64,000 nucleotides of DNA from Glacieibacterium arshaanense (GTDB lineage: Bacteria > Pseudomonadota > Alphaproteobacteria > Sphingomonadales > Sphingomonadaceae), in NCBI RefSeq assembly GCF_004681125.1, contig NZ_SIHO01000001.1:1127149-1191148 (forward strand), written 5' to 3'. Below are positions 1-8,900 of the stretch, piece after piece. Below the pieces are notes generated by a model, which worked only from the letters and a program-made list of their open reading frames with translations, had not been told where the DNA came from and did no database searches. The stretch's first letter is position 1. Each line of letters begins with the position of its first letter. Both the position numbers and the translations under genes were made by a program.

Positions 1-1514
1 ATAATATCGCCGTTTTCGACCAGCGCAATCGGGCCGCCATCGGCGGCTTCTGGGCCGACATGGCCGATGCAGAAGCCGCGCGTCGCGCCTGAAAAGCGCC
101 CGTCGGTGATCAGCGCGACCTTTTCGCCCATACCCTGGCCGTAAAGCGCGGCAGTGGTCGACAGCATCTCGCGCATGCCGGGACCGCCCTTGGGGCCTTC
201 GTAGCGAATGACGATGACTTCGCCCTCGTTGATGGTACGTGCTTCGACGGCGGCGAACGCATCTTCCTCGCACTCGAAAACCCGTGCCGGGCCGGTGAAC
301 TGTAGCTTGTGCATGCCGGCAACCTTGACGATGGCGCCATCGGGCGCGAGCGAGCCGCGCAGTCCGACTACGCCGCCAGTCGGCGACAGCGGCGACGACA
401 CTGGATAAATGACCTTCTGGTCAGGGTTCCACGTCACTTCGTCGATGTTCTCGCCGATGGTCTTGCCGGTCACCGTCATGCAGTCGCGGTGGATCAGGCC
501 GGCGTCCATCAGCGTCTTCATCACCATGTAGACGCCGCCGGCATCGTGCATGTCCTTGGCGACATACTTCCCGCCGGGCTTGAGGTCGGCGATGTATGGT
601 GTCGTCTTGAAGACTTCGGCGACATCGAACAGGTCGAAGTCGATCCCCGCCTCGCTCGCCATCGCCGGCAGGTGCAGTGCGCCGTTGGTCGAACCACCCG
701 TGGCGGCCACGACGCGCGCCGCGTTGATGAACGCCTCGCGCGTGCAGATGTCGCGCGGCCGGATGTTCTTGGCGAGCAGCTCCATCACCTGCACGCCGGC
801 GGCGCGCGCGATGTCGGCGCGGCTGAGGTACGGCGCCGGCACCATGTTCGAATTGGGCAGCGACAGCCCTATAGCTTCACCGACGCACGCCATGGTGTTC
901 GCGGTGTACTGGCCTCCGCACGCGCCGTGGCCAGGGCACGCGACCTTTTCGAGCGCGATCAGCTCGGACAAGGGGCAATTGCCCGCGCCATATTTGCCGA
1001 CCGCTTCGAACACATCGACGACGGTGACGTCATTGCCGTGGAATACACCCGGCAGGATCGAGCCGCCGTAGACGAAGATCGACGGCACGTTGAGGCGCAG
1101 CATCGCCATCATCATGCCAGGCAGCGACTTGTCGCATCCGGCAAAGCCGACGAGCGCGTCATAGCAATGCCCGCGGACGCTGACTTCGACCGAGTCGGCG
1201 ATGATCTCGCGGCTAACTAGCGACGATTTCATGCCCTGGTGGCCCATCGCGATGCCGTCGGTGACGGTGATGGTGTTAAAGCGCCGCGGCATGCCGCCGT
1301 TGGCGATGACGCCCTCGCGCGCCACGTCAGCCTGCGCATCGAGCGCAGTGTTGCACGGCGCTGAATCATTACCTGCCGACACTACCCCGACGAATGGCTT
1401 GGCGATGTCTTCCTCGGTTAAACCCATCGCGTAATAATAGCTGCGGTGCGGCGCACGCTCGGGGCCGACCGAAACATGGCGGCTGGGCAGCTTGGATTTG
1501 TCAAAACGGGTCAT
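1..1514 (-). CDS. ilvD: Dihydroxy-acid dehydratase, 3' end outside window
   Basis: Dehydrates 2,3-dihydroxy-isovalerate and 2,3-dihydroxy-3-methylvalerate to 2-keto acids, the third step of valine/isoleucine synthesis in the cytoplasm. The minus-strand frame starts [17 protein letters not shown] and carries the IlvD landmarks [10 protein letters not shown] and [15 protein letters not shown] (Fe-S cluster cysteines), later [13 protein letters not shown] and GGPIALV at the window edge. About 504 codons are visible of a family that is usually 560-615 residues, so only the C-terminal end is missing. Start ATG is at 1514. It lies divergent to the cupin gene. Several long antisense frames across it are shadows. 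Confidence 0.96.
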   Translation of the reverse strand, partial: MTRFDKSKLPSRHVSVGPERAPHRSYYYAMGLTEEDIAKPFVGVVSAGNDSAPCNTALDAQADVAREGVIANGGMPRRFNTITVTDGIAMGHQGMKSSLVSREIIADSVEVSVRGHCYDALVGFAGCDKSLPGMMMAMLRLNVPSIFVYGGSILPGVFHGNDVTVVDVFEAVGKYGAGNCPLSELIALEKVACPGHGACGGQYTANTMACVGEAIGLSLPNSNMVPAPYLSRADIARAAGVQVMELLAKNIRPRDICTREAFINAARVVAATGGSTNGALHLPAMASEAGIDFDLFDVAEVFKTTPYIADLKPGGKYVAKDMHDAGGVYMVMKTLMDAGLIHRDCMTVTGKTIGENIDEVTWNPDQKVIYPVSSPLSPTGGVVGLRGSLAPDGAIVKVAGMHKLQFTGPARVFECEEDAFAAVEARTINEGEVIVIRYEGPKGGPGMREMLSTTAALYGQGMGEKVALITDGRFSGATRGFCIGHVGPEAADGGPIALVENGDI

Positions 1515-1620
1515 GGCACGGGCCTTTCAAGAACGACCGGTCAATGGCCGATGGACGCCCCATAGGTCAACATTTCGATTTGGCTTGCACGCGCCGGCGA
1601 ATGGCCGTTGATTGCGCGTT

Positions 1621-2142
1621 ATGTTCGATACGGACCAATTTGTCTCCGATTGCCTTGACGCCGTGCGCGCCGACCGCTCTCACCGCGGTGTGCTCGAAGT
1701 CATGCAGCGGGCGCTTGCCGATCCGGCGGCGGTGCGTGCAGCGTTTGCCACGCCGCAGGCGGGTGTGCTGGCGCCGCTGTTCCGCTCGGACGAACTCACC
1801 GTGCTCAACGTCATCTGGAAGCCGGCGATGGCGGTGCCGCCGCACAACCATAACATGTGGGCAGTGATCGGCGTCTATGACGGGCGCGAGGACAACATCT
1901 TCTGGAAGCGTCTGCCCGACGGACGCGTCACGGCGGCGGGCGCGCAATCGCTGTCGGCAGGCGATGTCGTGCCCCTAGGCCGCGACATCATCCATTCAGT
2001 ACACAATCCGGTGGCGCGTTTGAGCGCTGCGATCCACGTCTATGGGGGAGACTTCTTCGCCGATGGCCGCAGCGAATGGGACGCCGAGCTGCTTATCGAG
2101 CACGCCTACGACCTCAGCGTGGCGCGGGCACGCTTCGGCTAA
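1621..2142 (+). CDS. Cupin-fold metal-dependent protein, cysteine-dioxygenase-like
   Basis: A 173-residue cytoplasmic protein with a double-stranded beta-helix (cupin) metal site: the PPHNHNMW segment gives two histidines, followed by GREDN and later HSVHNP with another histidine. This pattern matches the cysteine dioxygenase type I-like group of predicted metal-dependent enzymes; the substrate cannot be told from sequence. I chose ATG 1621 over an in-frame TTG at 1612. The 3' end overlaps the convergent amidohydrolase gene by 29 bases. Function beyond the fold is inference. Confidence 0.8.
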   Translation: MFDTDQFVSDCLDAVRADRSHRGVLEVMQRALADPAAVRAAFATPQAGVLAPLFRSDELTVLNVIWKPAMAVPPHNHNMWAVIGVYDGREDNIFWKRLPDGRVTAAGAQSLSAGDVVPLGRDIIHSVHNPVARLSAAIHVYGGDFFADGRSEWDAELLIEHAYDLSVARARFG

Positions 2143-2863
2143 ACATCTGCGCCGCAACCTCGCTGACAACATCGGCCAGAATATCCGCCCAGGCCGCGAT
2201 GCCGGCTGCATCGCCGAGCTGGTCCTGTCGCACTTCAAAGCCCAAATACGGTAGCCCGCGCGCTTCGGCATGGCGGTTCATCGTCGCGTTGAGCACGCGC
2301 CCCGAATAGGGCTGGTTGTCGCCGACGTTCCAGCCACGCGCAGCCAATGCGGCAATCCCCAGCCGCGCGGCGCGATCGTCCACATTGTAGAGGACCCCCA
2401 CCGGCCACGGTCGCACTTCGTCAGGGCGTGTCGCCAGCTGCGGCGTGAAGCTGTGAATGCTGACCAGCATTGCCGGTGCAGTCTCGGCAATCGCCGCGTC
2501 GATCGTTGCATGATATGGCGCGTGATAGGCGTTGAGGCGCCGGGTGCGCTCGCCGTCAGGAAGTCCATCATTACCAATGATATGCACGCCGTCACTGATA
2601 TGCGGAATCAGCCCCGTGGCGTCGGGCTCGCGGTTGAAGTCGATGACCAGCCGCGACACTGTTGCGATCACGGCTGGCGCACCCAAACGTGCCGCCAACC
2701 TGCGCGCCAGTTCGGCAGTCCCGATGTCGATGGCAATATGCGTCGCCATGGCGGCGGCCGAAACGCCAAGCTCGACACCGTGCGGTACCGCCGCCGATGC
2801 GTGGTCGGCGGTCACCAGCAGCCGCACACCAGCAAGGCCCGCGATGCGCTCGGGCGCCGTCAC
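2114..2863 (-). CDS. N-formylglutamate amidohydrolase family protein
   Basis: 249 residues with the family layout: an N-terminal LLVTADHAS metal-binding histidine segment, SRLVIDFNREP, a central LVSIHSFTP and a C-terminal FEVRQDQL. N-formylglutamate amidohydrolases (HutG-type) are zinc enzymes related to peptidases and hydrolyse N-formyl-L-glutamate in histidine catabolism. No other hut gene is nearby, so the true substrate may be a different N-acyl amino acid. The GTG start at 2863 overlaps the stop of the enoyl-CoA hydratase gene in a GTGA arrangement, indicating translational coupling. Confidence 0.85.
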   Translation of the reverse strand: MTAPERIAGLAGVRLLVTADHASAAVPHGVELGVSAAAMATHIAIDIGTAELARRLAARLGAPAVIATVSRLVIDFNREPDATGLIPHISDGVHIIGNDGLPDGERTRRLNAYHAPYHATIDAAIAETAPAMLVSIHSFTPQLATRPDEVRPWPVGVLYNVDDRAARLGIAALAARGWNVGDNQPYSGRVLNATMNRHAEARGLPYLGFEVRQDQLGDAAGIAAWADILADVVSEVAAQMFSRSVPAPR

Positions 2864-3633
2864 CCGCCGAACTTTGGCGTGCGCTTAGAGAGAAAGGCCG
2901 AAACCCCCTCGGCGAAATCAACCCCTTCAAATGCGGCATCGAACTGGCCGGATGACGCGGGATCATCATCGGTGACGCCGGACAGAATCCGTGAGACAAT
3001 CGCCTTGGTGCCGCGTTGCGTGTGCGGTGAACCTGCCAGCAGTCGCGCGACATGGTCGGCGACGGCGGCATCGATGTTGTCGGCCAGAATCTGTACCAAC
3101 CCGATGCGGGTCGCCTCAGCGGCATCGATTAGTTCAGCGGTATAGAGCAAGCGCTTGGCCTGCGCCGGCCCGACCAGATCGACCAGCAGCCGCGTGTCGT
3201 GCAGCGGATAAACCAGCCCGAGCTTGGCCGGCGTGATGCCGAAACGCGCACGCGGCGACGCGATGCGCAGGTCACACGCCAGAGCGATGCCGCAGCCACC
3301 GCCGATACAGTCCCCGTCGACCACCGCCAGCGTCGGCTTGGGCGCGCGCGCCAGCGTCACTTGCGTCGCGCGGATGCCGGCGCCGTTGGCGCGCCGCCAT
3401 GCCGGATCGGCAGCACTTTTGGCGAACTCGGCAATGTCGGCGCCGGCACAGAATGGTCCCGGGGTGGCGGCCTGCACAATCAGCAAGCGTACATCGGGAT
3501 TGGCCATCGCGGCGTCGACCAGTCCCGGGAACGCCGTCCACATCGCCTGGTTGAAGGCGTTGCGCTTGTCCGGACGGTCGATGAGCAAGCGCGCAATGCC
3601 GGTGTCGATTTCAAGGCGAAGTGGTTCGTTCAC
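2860..3633 (-). CDS. Enoyl-CoA hydratase/isomerase family protein
   Basis: 257 residues of the crotonase fold. The acyl-CoA oxyanion-hole segments are visible as FCAGADIAEF and DGDCIGGGCGIALACD, followed by RFGITPAKLGL. Expected chemistry is hydration or isomerisation of enoyl-CoA esters in fatty-acid or branched acyl-CoA breakdown. I used GTG 3633 (VNEPLRLEID) because the open frame upstream runs through a rho-independent terminator of the preceding gene and has no family homology. It is the first gene of a two-gene unit with the amidohydrolase. Confidence 0.85.
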   Translation of the reverse strand: MNEPLRLEIDTGIARLLIDRPDKRNAFNQAMWTAFPGLVDAAMANPDVRLLIVQAATPGPFCAGADIAEFAKSAADPAWRRANGAGIRATQVTLARAPKPTLAVVDGDCIGGGCGIALACDLRIASPRARFGITPAKLGLVYPLHDTRLLVDLVGPAQAKRLLYTAELIDAAEATRIGLVQILADNIDAAVADHVARLLAGSPHTQRGTKAIVSRILSGVTDDDPASSGQFDAAFEGVDFAEGVSAFLSKRTPKFGG

Positions 3634-3712
3634 ACTGGCAATCCCGCAGAACCAAGGAGCGCCCTGTCTGGGAGATTGATCTAGCGAGTGCAATCCAAAT
3701 CCGGCGTAGCAC

Positions 3713-3747
3713 AGAAAAAGAGCCGCCCCGTTTCCAGGACGGCTCAA
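3713..3747 (-). terminator. Rho-independent terminator of the small exported protein gene
   Basis: Read on the minus strand: GAGCCGtCC, a short loop, then GGgCGGCTC followed by five T residues (AAAAA at 3715-3719 on the plus strand). It lies 40 bases past the stop of the 3787-4107 gene and before the enoyl-CoA hydratase start, so it separates the two transcripts. Confidence 0.8.
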
Positions 3748-3786
3748 AGTTACTCGAGGGGAGTAATCAGAGTTTAGGTCGCAGCC

Positions 3787-4107
3787 TTACTGGGCAGCAG
3801 CCTGAGCGCCGGCCGGCGCGGTGCCGAGCGCGGCAAGGTCGGTGCCGAGCAGCTTGCTCGCCTTGCTGAAGTTCTTCTTGGCTTCGAAGTCAGCACCGGC
3901 TTCGCACAGCTGGACGCCAGCGTTGATGTTGTAGCTGACCTTGCCCTGCACAGCCGCCGGAGCGGTGGCGTTGAGCGTGCGCAGCTGCGCGGGCGCCGTG
4001 GCGCAATAGTCGTTGGTCGCAGCGGCAGCCGGGCCAGCAGCGGCGCCGACGAAGGCAGCGCTAACAGCAAGGGCGATCGGAGCGACGAGGAAGAAGCGAT
4101 TGATCAT
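3787..4107 (-). CDS. Small exported protein of unknown function
   Basis: 106 residues with a clear Sec signal peptide (MINRFFLVAPIALAVSAA, cleavage near an AAAA/T site around residue 30) and a mature part with two cysteines (NDYCATAP, QLCEAG) that could form a disulfide. The alanine-rich C-terminus resembles many small periplasmic sphingomonad proteins but I do not recognise a family. It is monocistronic, with its own terminator downstream and a cluster of palindromic operator-like sites upstream, so its expression is probably under dedicated control. Confidence 0.75.
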   Translation of the reverse strand: MINRFFLVAPIALAVSAAFVGAAAGPAAAATNDYCATAPAQLRTLNATAPAAVQGKVSYNINAGVQLCEAGADFEAKKNFSKASKLLGTDLAALGTAPAGAQAAAQ

Positions 4108-4154
4108 GACAGTCTCCTGTTTGCTTGTTTATCCTGGGGAGGATGGCTTGGTAT

Positions 4155-4233
4155 TGAGTGGTACTCAGAACAACTGAGTGTGGCTTTAAGTGAGACTCAG
4201 AAAGCCGTCAACGAAAAACTGAGTGCCAATCAG
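4155..4233. promoter_or_regulatory. Cluster of four TGAG/CTCA operator-like sites
   Basis: Upstream of the small exported protein gene: TGAGTGGTACTCA at 4155-4167 (perfect 5-bp arms), a CTGAGT half-site at 4174-4179 pairing with the preceding ACTCAG, TGAGACTCA at 4191-4199, and CTGAGTGCCAATCAG at 4219-4233. Two of them fit the 15-mer YTGAGTGNNANTCAG. The size and symmetry suit a dimeric repressor such as a TetR-family protein; the regulator is not identifiable from the window. The ispE stop lies 120 bases away, so the sites belong to the exported protein gene. Confidence 0.6.
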
Positions 4234-4341
4234 AAGTTTTTTGCTGCAATGCACAAGTTAGGCTATCGCGCCACGCTGCCAACCCGGTTTTTCGATTTAT
4301 TTTCAGATTATTAGACGTGCGACAATGCGCCACACAGGAAA

Positions 4342-5172
4342 TCAGTGCAGTGCTGTGCCCGTTAGCCACCAGTCCGGAAATTGCGCTGAAAGTTGCTGTA
4401 CCGCCCCGTTGCGAGTCGCATCCGACTCGAACAGTGCGAACACCGTGGCGCCTGATCCGGACATACGCACCAACGTCACGCCGGGCTGTTGTTCGAGCGC
4501 TGCGATGACCGTAGCGATCACCGGCGCCAGCGCAATCGCCGGCGCTGCCAGATCGTTGCGGAGCACCGCCAGCGGTGCCGCCGGATCGAGTGTGCCCCGA
4601 TCAATGCCATCCCAACCCCGGAATACTGGGCCAGTCGCCACCGCGACGCGCGGATTGACCAGCAAAACCGGCGTTCCGGCAAGGTCGTGGCGCTGCATCG
4701 GTGCCAGCTGATCGCCGCGCCCGGTGCCGAATTGCAAACTGCCGTACAGACAAGCTGGAACATCGGCCCCCAGCCCCGAAGCGATTTCGGCAAGCCGGGC
4801 CGGCGGCCAATCAAGCTGCCAGGAACGCGCCAGCAGTCGTAACGCCGCAGCGGCATCGGCCGACCCACCTCCAAGTCCGGCGGCCACCGGAATATGCTTT
4901 TCGAGTCGCAGCCGCCCCGCCGCCGGCCTGCCACTGGCGTCGGCCAAGGCCCGTACCGCACGCAGCACGAGATTGTCATCATCGACCAGTGCCGCCGCGA
5001 ATGGCCCGTCGATCGTCAAGCTCAATACTTCAGCGGGGGTCAGATGCAGCGTATCGCCGAAGTCGACAAAGGCGAAAATCGATTCAAGGTCGTGGTAGCC
5101 ATCGGGATTGCGCGCCCGCACGTGCAGCGCCAGGTTCAGCTTCGCCGGCGCGAACTCGGTCAGTGCTGGCAT
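4342..5172 (-). CDS. ispE: 4-diphosphocytidyl-2-C-methyl-D-erythritol kinase
   Basis: GHMP kinase of the MEP pathway to isoprenoids: ATP-dependent phosphorylation of the 2-hydroxyl of CDP-methylerythritol. 276 residues, typical length. The N-terminal APAKLNLALHV substrate motif, the glycine-rich ATP loop VAAGLGGGSADAAAALR and the C-terminal RMSGSGATVFALF are all present. Start ATG 5172 (MPALTEFAPAKLN) was preferred over an upstream in-frame ATG because it sits 4 bases after the stop of the TPR gene and matches the family N-terminus. It is probably cotranscribed with that gene. Confidence 0.95.
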   Translation of the reverse strand: MPALTEFAPAKLNLALHVRARNPDGYHDLESIFAFVDFGDTLHLTPAEVLSLTIDGPFAAALVDDDNLVLRAVRALADASGRPAAGRLRLEKHIPVAAGLGGGSADAAAALRLLARSWQLDWPPARLAEIASGLGADVPACLYGSLQFGTGRGDQLAPMQRHDLAGTPVLLVNPRVAVATGPVFRGWDGIDRGTLDPAAPLAVLRNDLAAPAIALAPVIATVIAALEQQPGVTLVRMSGSGATVFALFESDATRNGAVQQLSAQFPDWWLTGTALH

Positions 5173-5176
5173 CGGG

Positions 5177-6856
5177 CTATTTCCTGGCTGCGGCCGGCGC
5201 CATGGCCAGCGCAACATCCAGTCCGTAATCCAGCTTCGCCTTCAGCAGCGCCTTTTGCCTCTCGGTCGGATCGAGCTCCAGTGCGGCGCTCCAGCGAAAA
5301 CGCGCTTCGAGCTTGCGGCCGACGCGCCAGAAAGCGTCGCCCAGGTGCTCGTTGATCGTCGGATCGCCGGGTTGTGCCGCAGCCGCACGCTCGAGCTCGG
5401 GCACGGCCTTTTCATACTGACCGGTGCGGAAATAGGCCCAGCCCAGCGAGTCGAGGATCGAGGCATCGTCGGGCTTGTACTTGGCGGCGCGCTCGATCAG
5501 CGCCTGAGCCTCGGCAAGATTCAGCCCGCGGTCGAGCAACGAATAGCCCAGATAGTTCAGCACGATCGGTTCATTGGGGGCCAATTCAAGCGCAATCCGC
5601 AGGTCGCTTTCGGCACCCACCCAGTCACCCACCTGCTCGCGCGCACTGCCGCGCTGGAAGTAATAGGCCCAGAGTGCAGGATCTTTCGGCTTTGCCAGCG
5701 CCAGCGCCTTGTCATACGCCGTCACGGCGTCGGCCAGCCGGTCTTCGCTGCGATACCAGTCGCCAAGCCGCGTCCAGTCGTCGATACCGGCGCCCTGCTG
5801 CGCTGTCGCGGCCAGTAGTAGGTCGCCCGCCGACTTGTCGCGGTCGAGCGTTTGGAGGACTTGCGCGCGACGCACATTCACGACCGGTGCCATCGGATCG
5901 GTGGGACCGATGTGCGCATAGGCCGCCAGCGCCGCTTCGCCCTTGCCACCACGCGCCAGAATATCGCCGGTAATCATCCATGCAGCATCGAGCGACGGGT
6001 CAAGGAACGTGCCGATCCGTCCCATTGTCAGCGCCAGCGGCACCGGCCGGTCGCGCGACATGTCTGCCGCAAGCCTCGCCGCCATCCAGGCGATACCGGC
6101 GGCAGGCGTCGGCGCCAGCGCGCCGATGCGCTTGCCCGCTTCAAAGCGCGCGCGTGCAGCCGCTAGCGGCAAATCGCCCGGCGCCGACGCCAGCATGTCG
6201 GCAGCGGCCTGCGTCTTGCCGGCCTGTTGCAGCGCATCGGCCTCCCCGACCCTAAGCCAGTTGATACCGTTGCCGATGCCGGCCAGCAGAGCATGATAGG
6301 CATCGGCGGCTTCGTCCCAGCGCCCGGCGGCGGCCAGCATATGCGCGCGCTGTTCGGCAACATAGCTGTTGGCGATACCGCTGTATTTCGCGGTGTTGAG
6401 CAGCGCCAAGGCCGCATCGACGTTGCCGCGGCCGAACTGCGTCCATGCCTCGATGATGGGCGAAGCCACTTGGGCATAACCGACATCACCCAGTCCTGGG
6501 CGCAGGGCATCGACGGCGTTCCAGTCTTTGCGTCCTACCGCGTCGGCAATGCGAACGAACGCCACCGTGGCATCGTTCTGCCCGGCGGCAGCGAGTTGCT
6601 TGGCAAGCGCCGTGGCGTGCGCCTGATCGCCCGCGACAATAGCCAGTTCGAAACTACGGCGGCGCAGCGCCAGGTCATTGGGGTCCTGACGTTGTGCAGC
6701 TTCATAATATTGCGAGGCTGTGGGGAGCGCGTCGGCGCTGAAGGCATAGCGCCCGAGCACATAGCCGTGCATCGCCGAGTCGGTCAGCGGGCTGACAGTG
6801 GCGACCGCCGGCGTGGCCAGAAGCAAAAGCGCGTAGGGCGCGAGCGCGCGGTTCAT
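5177..6856 (-). CDS. Exported tetratricopeptide-repeat protein
   Basis: 559 residues. A signal peptide (MNRALAPYALLLLATPAVA) is followed by a helical solenoid. Recognisable TPR units lie in the last 250 residues, for example around ADAVTAYDKALALA, ESDLRIALELAPNEP, NYLGYSLLDRG and SILDSLGWAYFRTGQYEKAV. Such proteins act as scaffolds in the periplasm or on membranes. The pairing with ispE is common in sphingomonads, and no specific partner can be named. The ispE start follows 4 bases after this stop. Confidence 0.85.
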   Translation of the reverse strand: MNRALAPYALLLLATPAVATVSPLTDSAMHGYVLGRYAFSADALPTASQYYEAAQRQDPNDLALRRRSFELAIVAGDQAHATALAKQLAAAGQNDATVAFVRIADAVGRKDWNAVDALRPGLGDVGYAQVASPIIEAWTQFGRGNVDAALALLNTAKYSGIANSYVAEQRAHMLAAAGRWDEAADAYHALLAGIGNGINWLRVGEADALQQAGKTQAAADMLASAPGDLPLAAARARFEAGKRIGALAPTPAAGIAWMAARLAADMSRDRPVPLALTMGRIGTFLDPSLDAAWMITGDILARGGKGEAALAAYAHIGPTDPMAPVVNVRRAQVLQTLDRDKSAGDLLLAATAQQGAGIDDWTRLGDWYRSEDRLADAVTAYDKALALAKPKDPALWAYYFQRGSAREQVGDWVGAESDLRIALELAPNEPIVLNYLGYSLLDRGLNLAEAQALIERAAKYKPDDASILDSLGWAYFRTGQYEKAVPELERAAAAQPGDPTINEHLGDAFWRVGRKLEARFRWSAALELDPTERQKALLKAKLDYGLDVALAMAPAAARK

Positions 6857-6965
6857 GTGCGGTGGTGGTCCTTGGGTCGCCCTGCTTGCTGTGAGTAATG
6901 GCGGGGTAGAGGGGCGATGTCGAGGGGGTGTGGGAGTCGCGCTGGTGTGAGGGCAGGCAGGACGG

Positions 6966-7080
6966 TAAGGCGTCGTGGCAAAGCCACGCCGTTGGACGGG
7001 TTCGTCGGCTGTGGCCTCCGCCCCGCCGGCCGGACGCGGCGCGAGTCCGCGCCTACGGCAAAATATGGAATGGCAAATTT
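6966..7080. repeat. Dispersed GC-rich repeat, copy B1
   Basis: A stretch of about 115 bases containing GGCAAAGCC, then GGACGGGTTCG, CCGCCCCGCCGGCCG, GCGCGAGTC and CTACGG. The same ordered blocks occur at 51429-51545. It fills most of the gap between the TPR gene and the ETF-QO gene and has no credible ORF. The two copies differ at scattered positions, as expected of an old dispersed non-coding element. Confidence 0.75.
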
Positions 7081-7106
7081 TACCTTAAGCGCCGGCCGCG
7101 CTCGCG

Positions 7107-8768
7107 TCACATATTTGGATAGTTCGGTCCACCGCCACCTTCAGGCACCACCCAGTTGATATTCTGCGTCGGGTCCTTGATATCGCACGTCTTGCAGTGG
7201 ACGCAGTTCTGCGCGTTGATCTGCAGGCGCGGATTATTGTCCTCCAGCCCGACGATTTCATAGACGCCTGCCGGGCAATAGCGTTGTGCCGGCTCGTCAT
7301 ACAGCGCCAGATTGACCTCGATCGGCACGGTCGGGTCCTTGAGCGTCAGGTGGACTGGCTGGTCTTCTTCATGGTTGGTGTTCGACAGGAAGACGCTGGT
7401 CAGCCGGTCGAAGCTGTAGACATTGTCGGGCTTGGGATAGGTGATCGGATAGACGTGATCCTTGCGGAACAGCGACTCATTGTCGGGATGCGTCTTCATC
7501 GTGAACGGCATGCGCACACCCAGATGTTCGGCCCACATTGTCACGCCCGCGAGCCCGGTGCCGATCAGATTGCCGAACTTTTCGACCAGCGGCAGCGTGT
7601 TGCGGACGCCGCGCAGTTCCGAATAGACCCAGCTATTCTCATACGCCGTCTGATAGGCATCGAGGCTGTCGTTGGCGCGTTGCGACACGATCGCTGCCAC
7701 CGCCGCATCGGCCGCCATCATGCCGGTCTTCATCGCGGTATGGCTGCCCTTGATGCGCGGCACGTTGACGAAGCCCGCCGAGCAACCGATCAGCGCGCCG
7801 CCGGGGAAGTTCAACTTGGGCACCGCCTGCCAGCCGCCGTCGTTGATGGCGCGGGCGCCGTAGCTAACGCGGCGGCCGCCCTTGAGCACCGCCTTGATCG
7901 CTGGATGCGTCTTCCAGCGCTGCATTTCCTCGAACGGCGACAGATAGGGGTTCTTGTAATTAAGCCAGGTGACGAAGCCCAGCGCGACCTGGTTGTTCGC
8001 CTGATGATAGAGGAAACCGCCGCCGTTGGCGTCATCGAGCGGCCAACCCTGCGTGTGGATGACGCGGCCGGCGACATGGTTTTCGGGATCGATATCCCAG
8101 AGTTCCTTGATGCCGATGCCGTAGATCTGCGGCTGGCTGTCCTTGGCCAGATCGAAGCGCTTGATCAGCTGCTTCGACAGGTGCCCGCGCACGCCTTCGG
8201 CGAAGAAGGTGTATTTGGCATGGAGCTCGAGGCCGGGTGTGAAGCTGTCCTTGTGGCTGCCGTCCTTGGCAACGCCCATGTCGCCGGTGGCGACGCCCTT
8301 GACCGAGCCATCGTCGTTGAACAGCACTTCGGCCGCGGCAAAGCCGGGGAAAATCTCGACACCCAGCGCTTCGGCCTGTCCGGCAAGCCAGCGGCACAGG
8401 TTGCCGAGGCTGACGGTGTAGCAGCCCTTGTTGTTCATGAACGGCGGCATCAAGCCGTGCGGGAAGTCGTATTGCTTGTCCTTGGTCAGAATCCAGTGGT
8501 GGTTTTCGATGACCGGCACCGTCAGCGGACTGTCCAGTTCGCGCCAGTTCGGCAGCAGCTCGTCGAGCGCCACCGGATCGACGACCGCGCCCGACAGGAT
8601 GTGGGCGCCGACTTCGGAGCCCTTTTCGAGGATGCAGACGCTGATTTCCGCGCCCTTTTCGGCGGCCGCCTGCTTGACGCGGATCGCCGCTGCCAGACCG
8701 GCGGGGCCACCGCCGACGATGACCACGTCATAAGGCATTGATTCGCGGTCGGTACGTGTTTCAGCCAT
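7107..8768 (-). CDS. etfD: Electron transfer flavoprotein-ubiquinone oxidoreductase
   Basis: Membrane-associated flavo-iron-sulfur enzyme passing electrons from ETF (acyl-CoA and amino-acid dehydrogenases) to ubiquinone. 553 residues, normal for the family. The N-terminal FAD dinucleotide site VVIVGGGPAGLAAAIR, the GAHILSGAV segment and the C-terminal 4Fe-4S ligands (YCPAGVYE and CVHCKTC) are present, ending GGPNYPNM. ATG 8768 (MAETRTDRESM) was chosen over an upstream in-frame codon because the extra 15 residues are not family-like. It is monocistronic and divergent to the glycosylase-like gene. Confidence 0.96.
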   Translation of the reverse strand: MAETRTDRESMPYDVVIVGGGPAGLAAAIRVKQAAAEKGAEISVCILEKGSEVGAHILSGAVVDPVALDELLPNWRELDSPLTVPVIENHHWILTKDKQYDFPHGLMPPFMNNKGCYTVSLGNLCRWLAGQAEALGVEIFPGFAAAEVLFNDDGSVKGVATGDMGVAKDGSHKDSFTPGLELHAKYTFFAEGVRGHLSKQLIKRFDLAKDSQPQIYGIGIKELWDIDPENHVAGRVIHTQGWPLDDANGGGFLYHQANNQVALGFVTWLNYKNPYLSPFEEMQRWKTHPAIKAVLKGGRRVSYGARAINDGGWQAVPKLNFPGGALIGCSAGFVNVPRIKGSHTAMKTGMMAADAAVAAIVSQRANDSLDAYQTAYENSWVYSELRGVRNTLPLVEKFGNLIGTGLAGVTMWAEHLGVRMPFTMKTHPDNESLFRKDHVYPITYPKPDNVYSFDRLTSVFLSNTNHEEDQPVHLTLKDPTVPIEVNLALYDEPAQRYCPAGVYEIVGLEDNNPRLQINAQNCVHCKTCDIKDPTQNINWVVPEGGGGPNYPNM

Positions 8769-8900
8769 GTGAGTCTTCCCTGCACCCCTCGGACGGCGAC
8801 AATGCCAGCGCACGCTCGCGCCGTCGCACTATTGCAATGATTCACCAGATACGTTGCCAAAAGCCGCTTGACCAGAGGTACCGCCACCGCAGAGTGACAC

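Noticed and set aside
309-1220. Long plus-strand open frame over ilvD
   Set aside because: Arginine/histidine/aspartate-rich composition, no domain, and directly antisense to a well-conserved ilvD.
7197-8741. 514-residue plus-strand frame over ETF-QO
   Set aside because: Antisense shadow of a gene with full family motifs; no ribosome-binding site.
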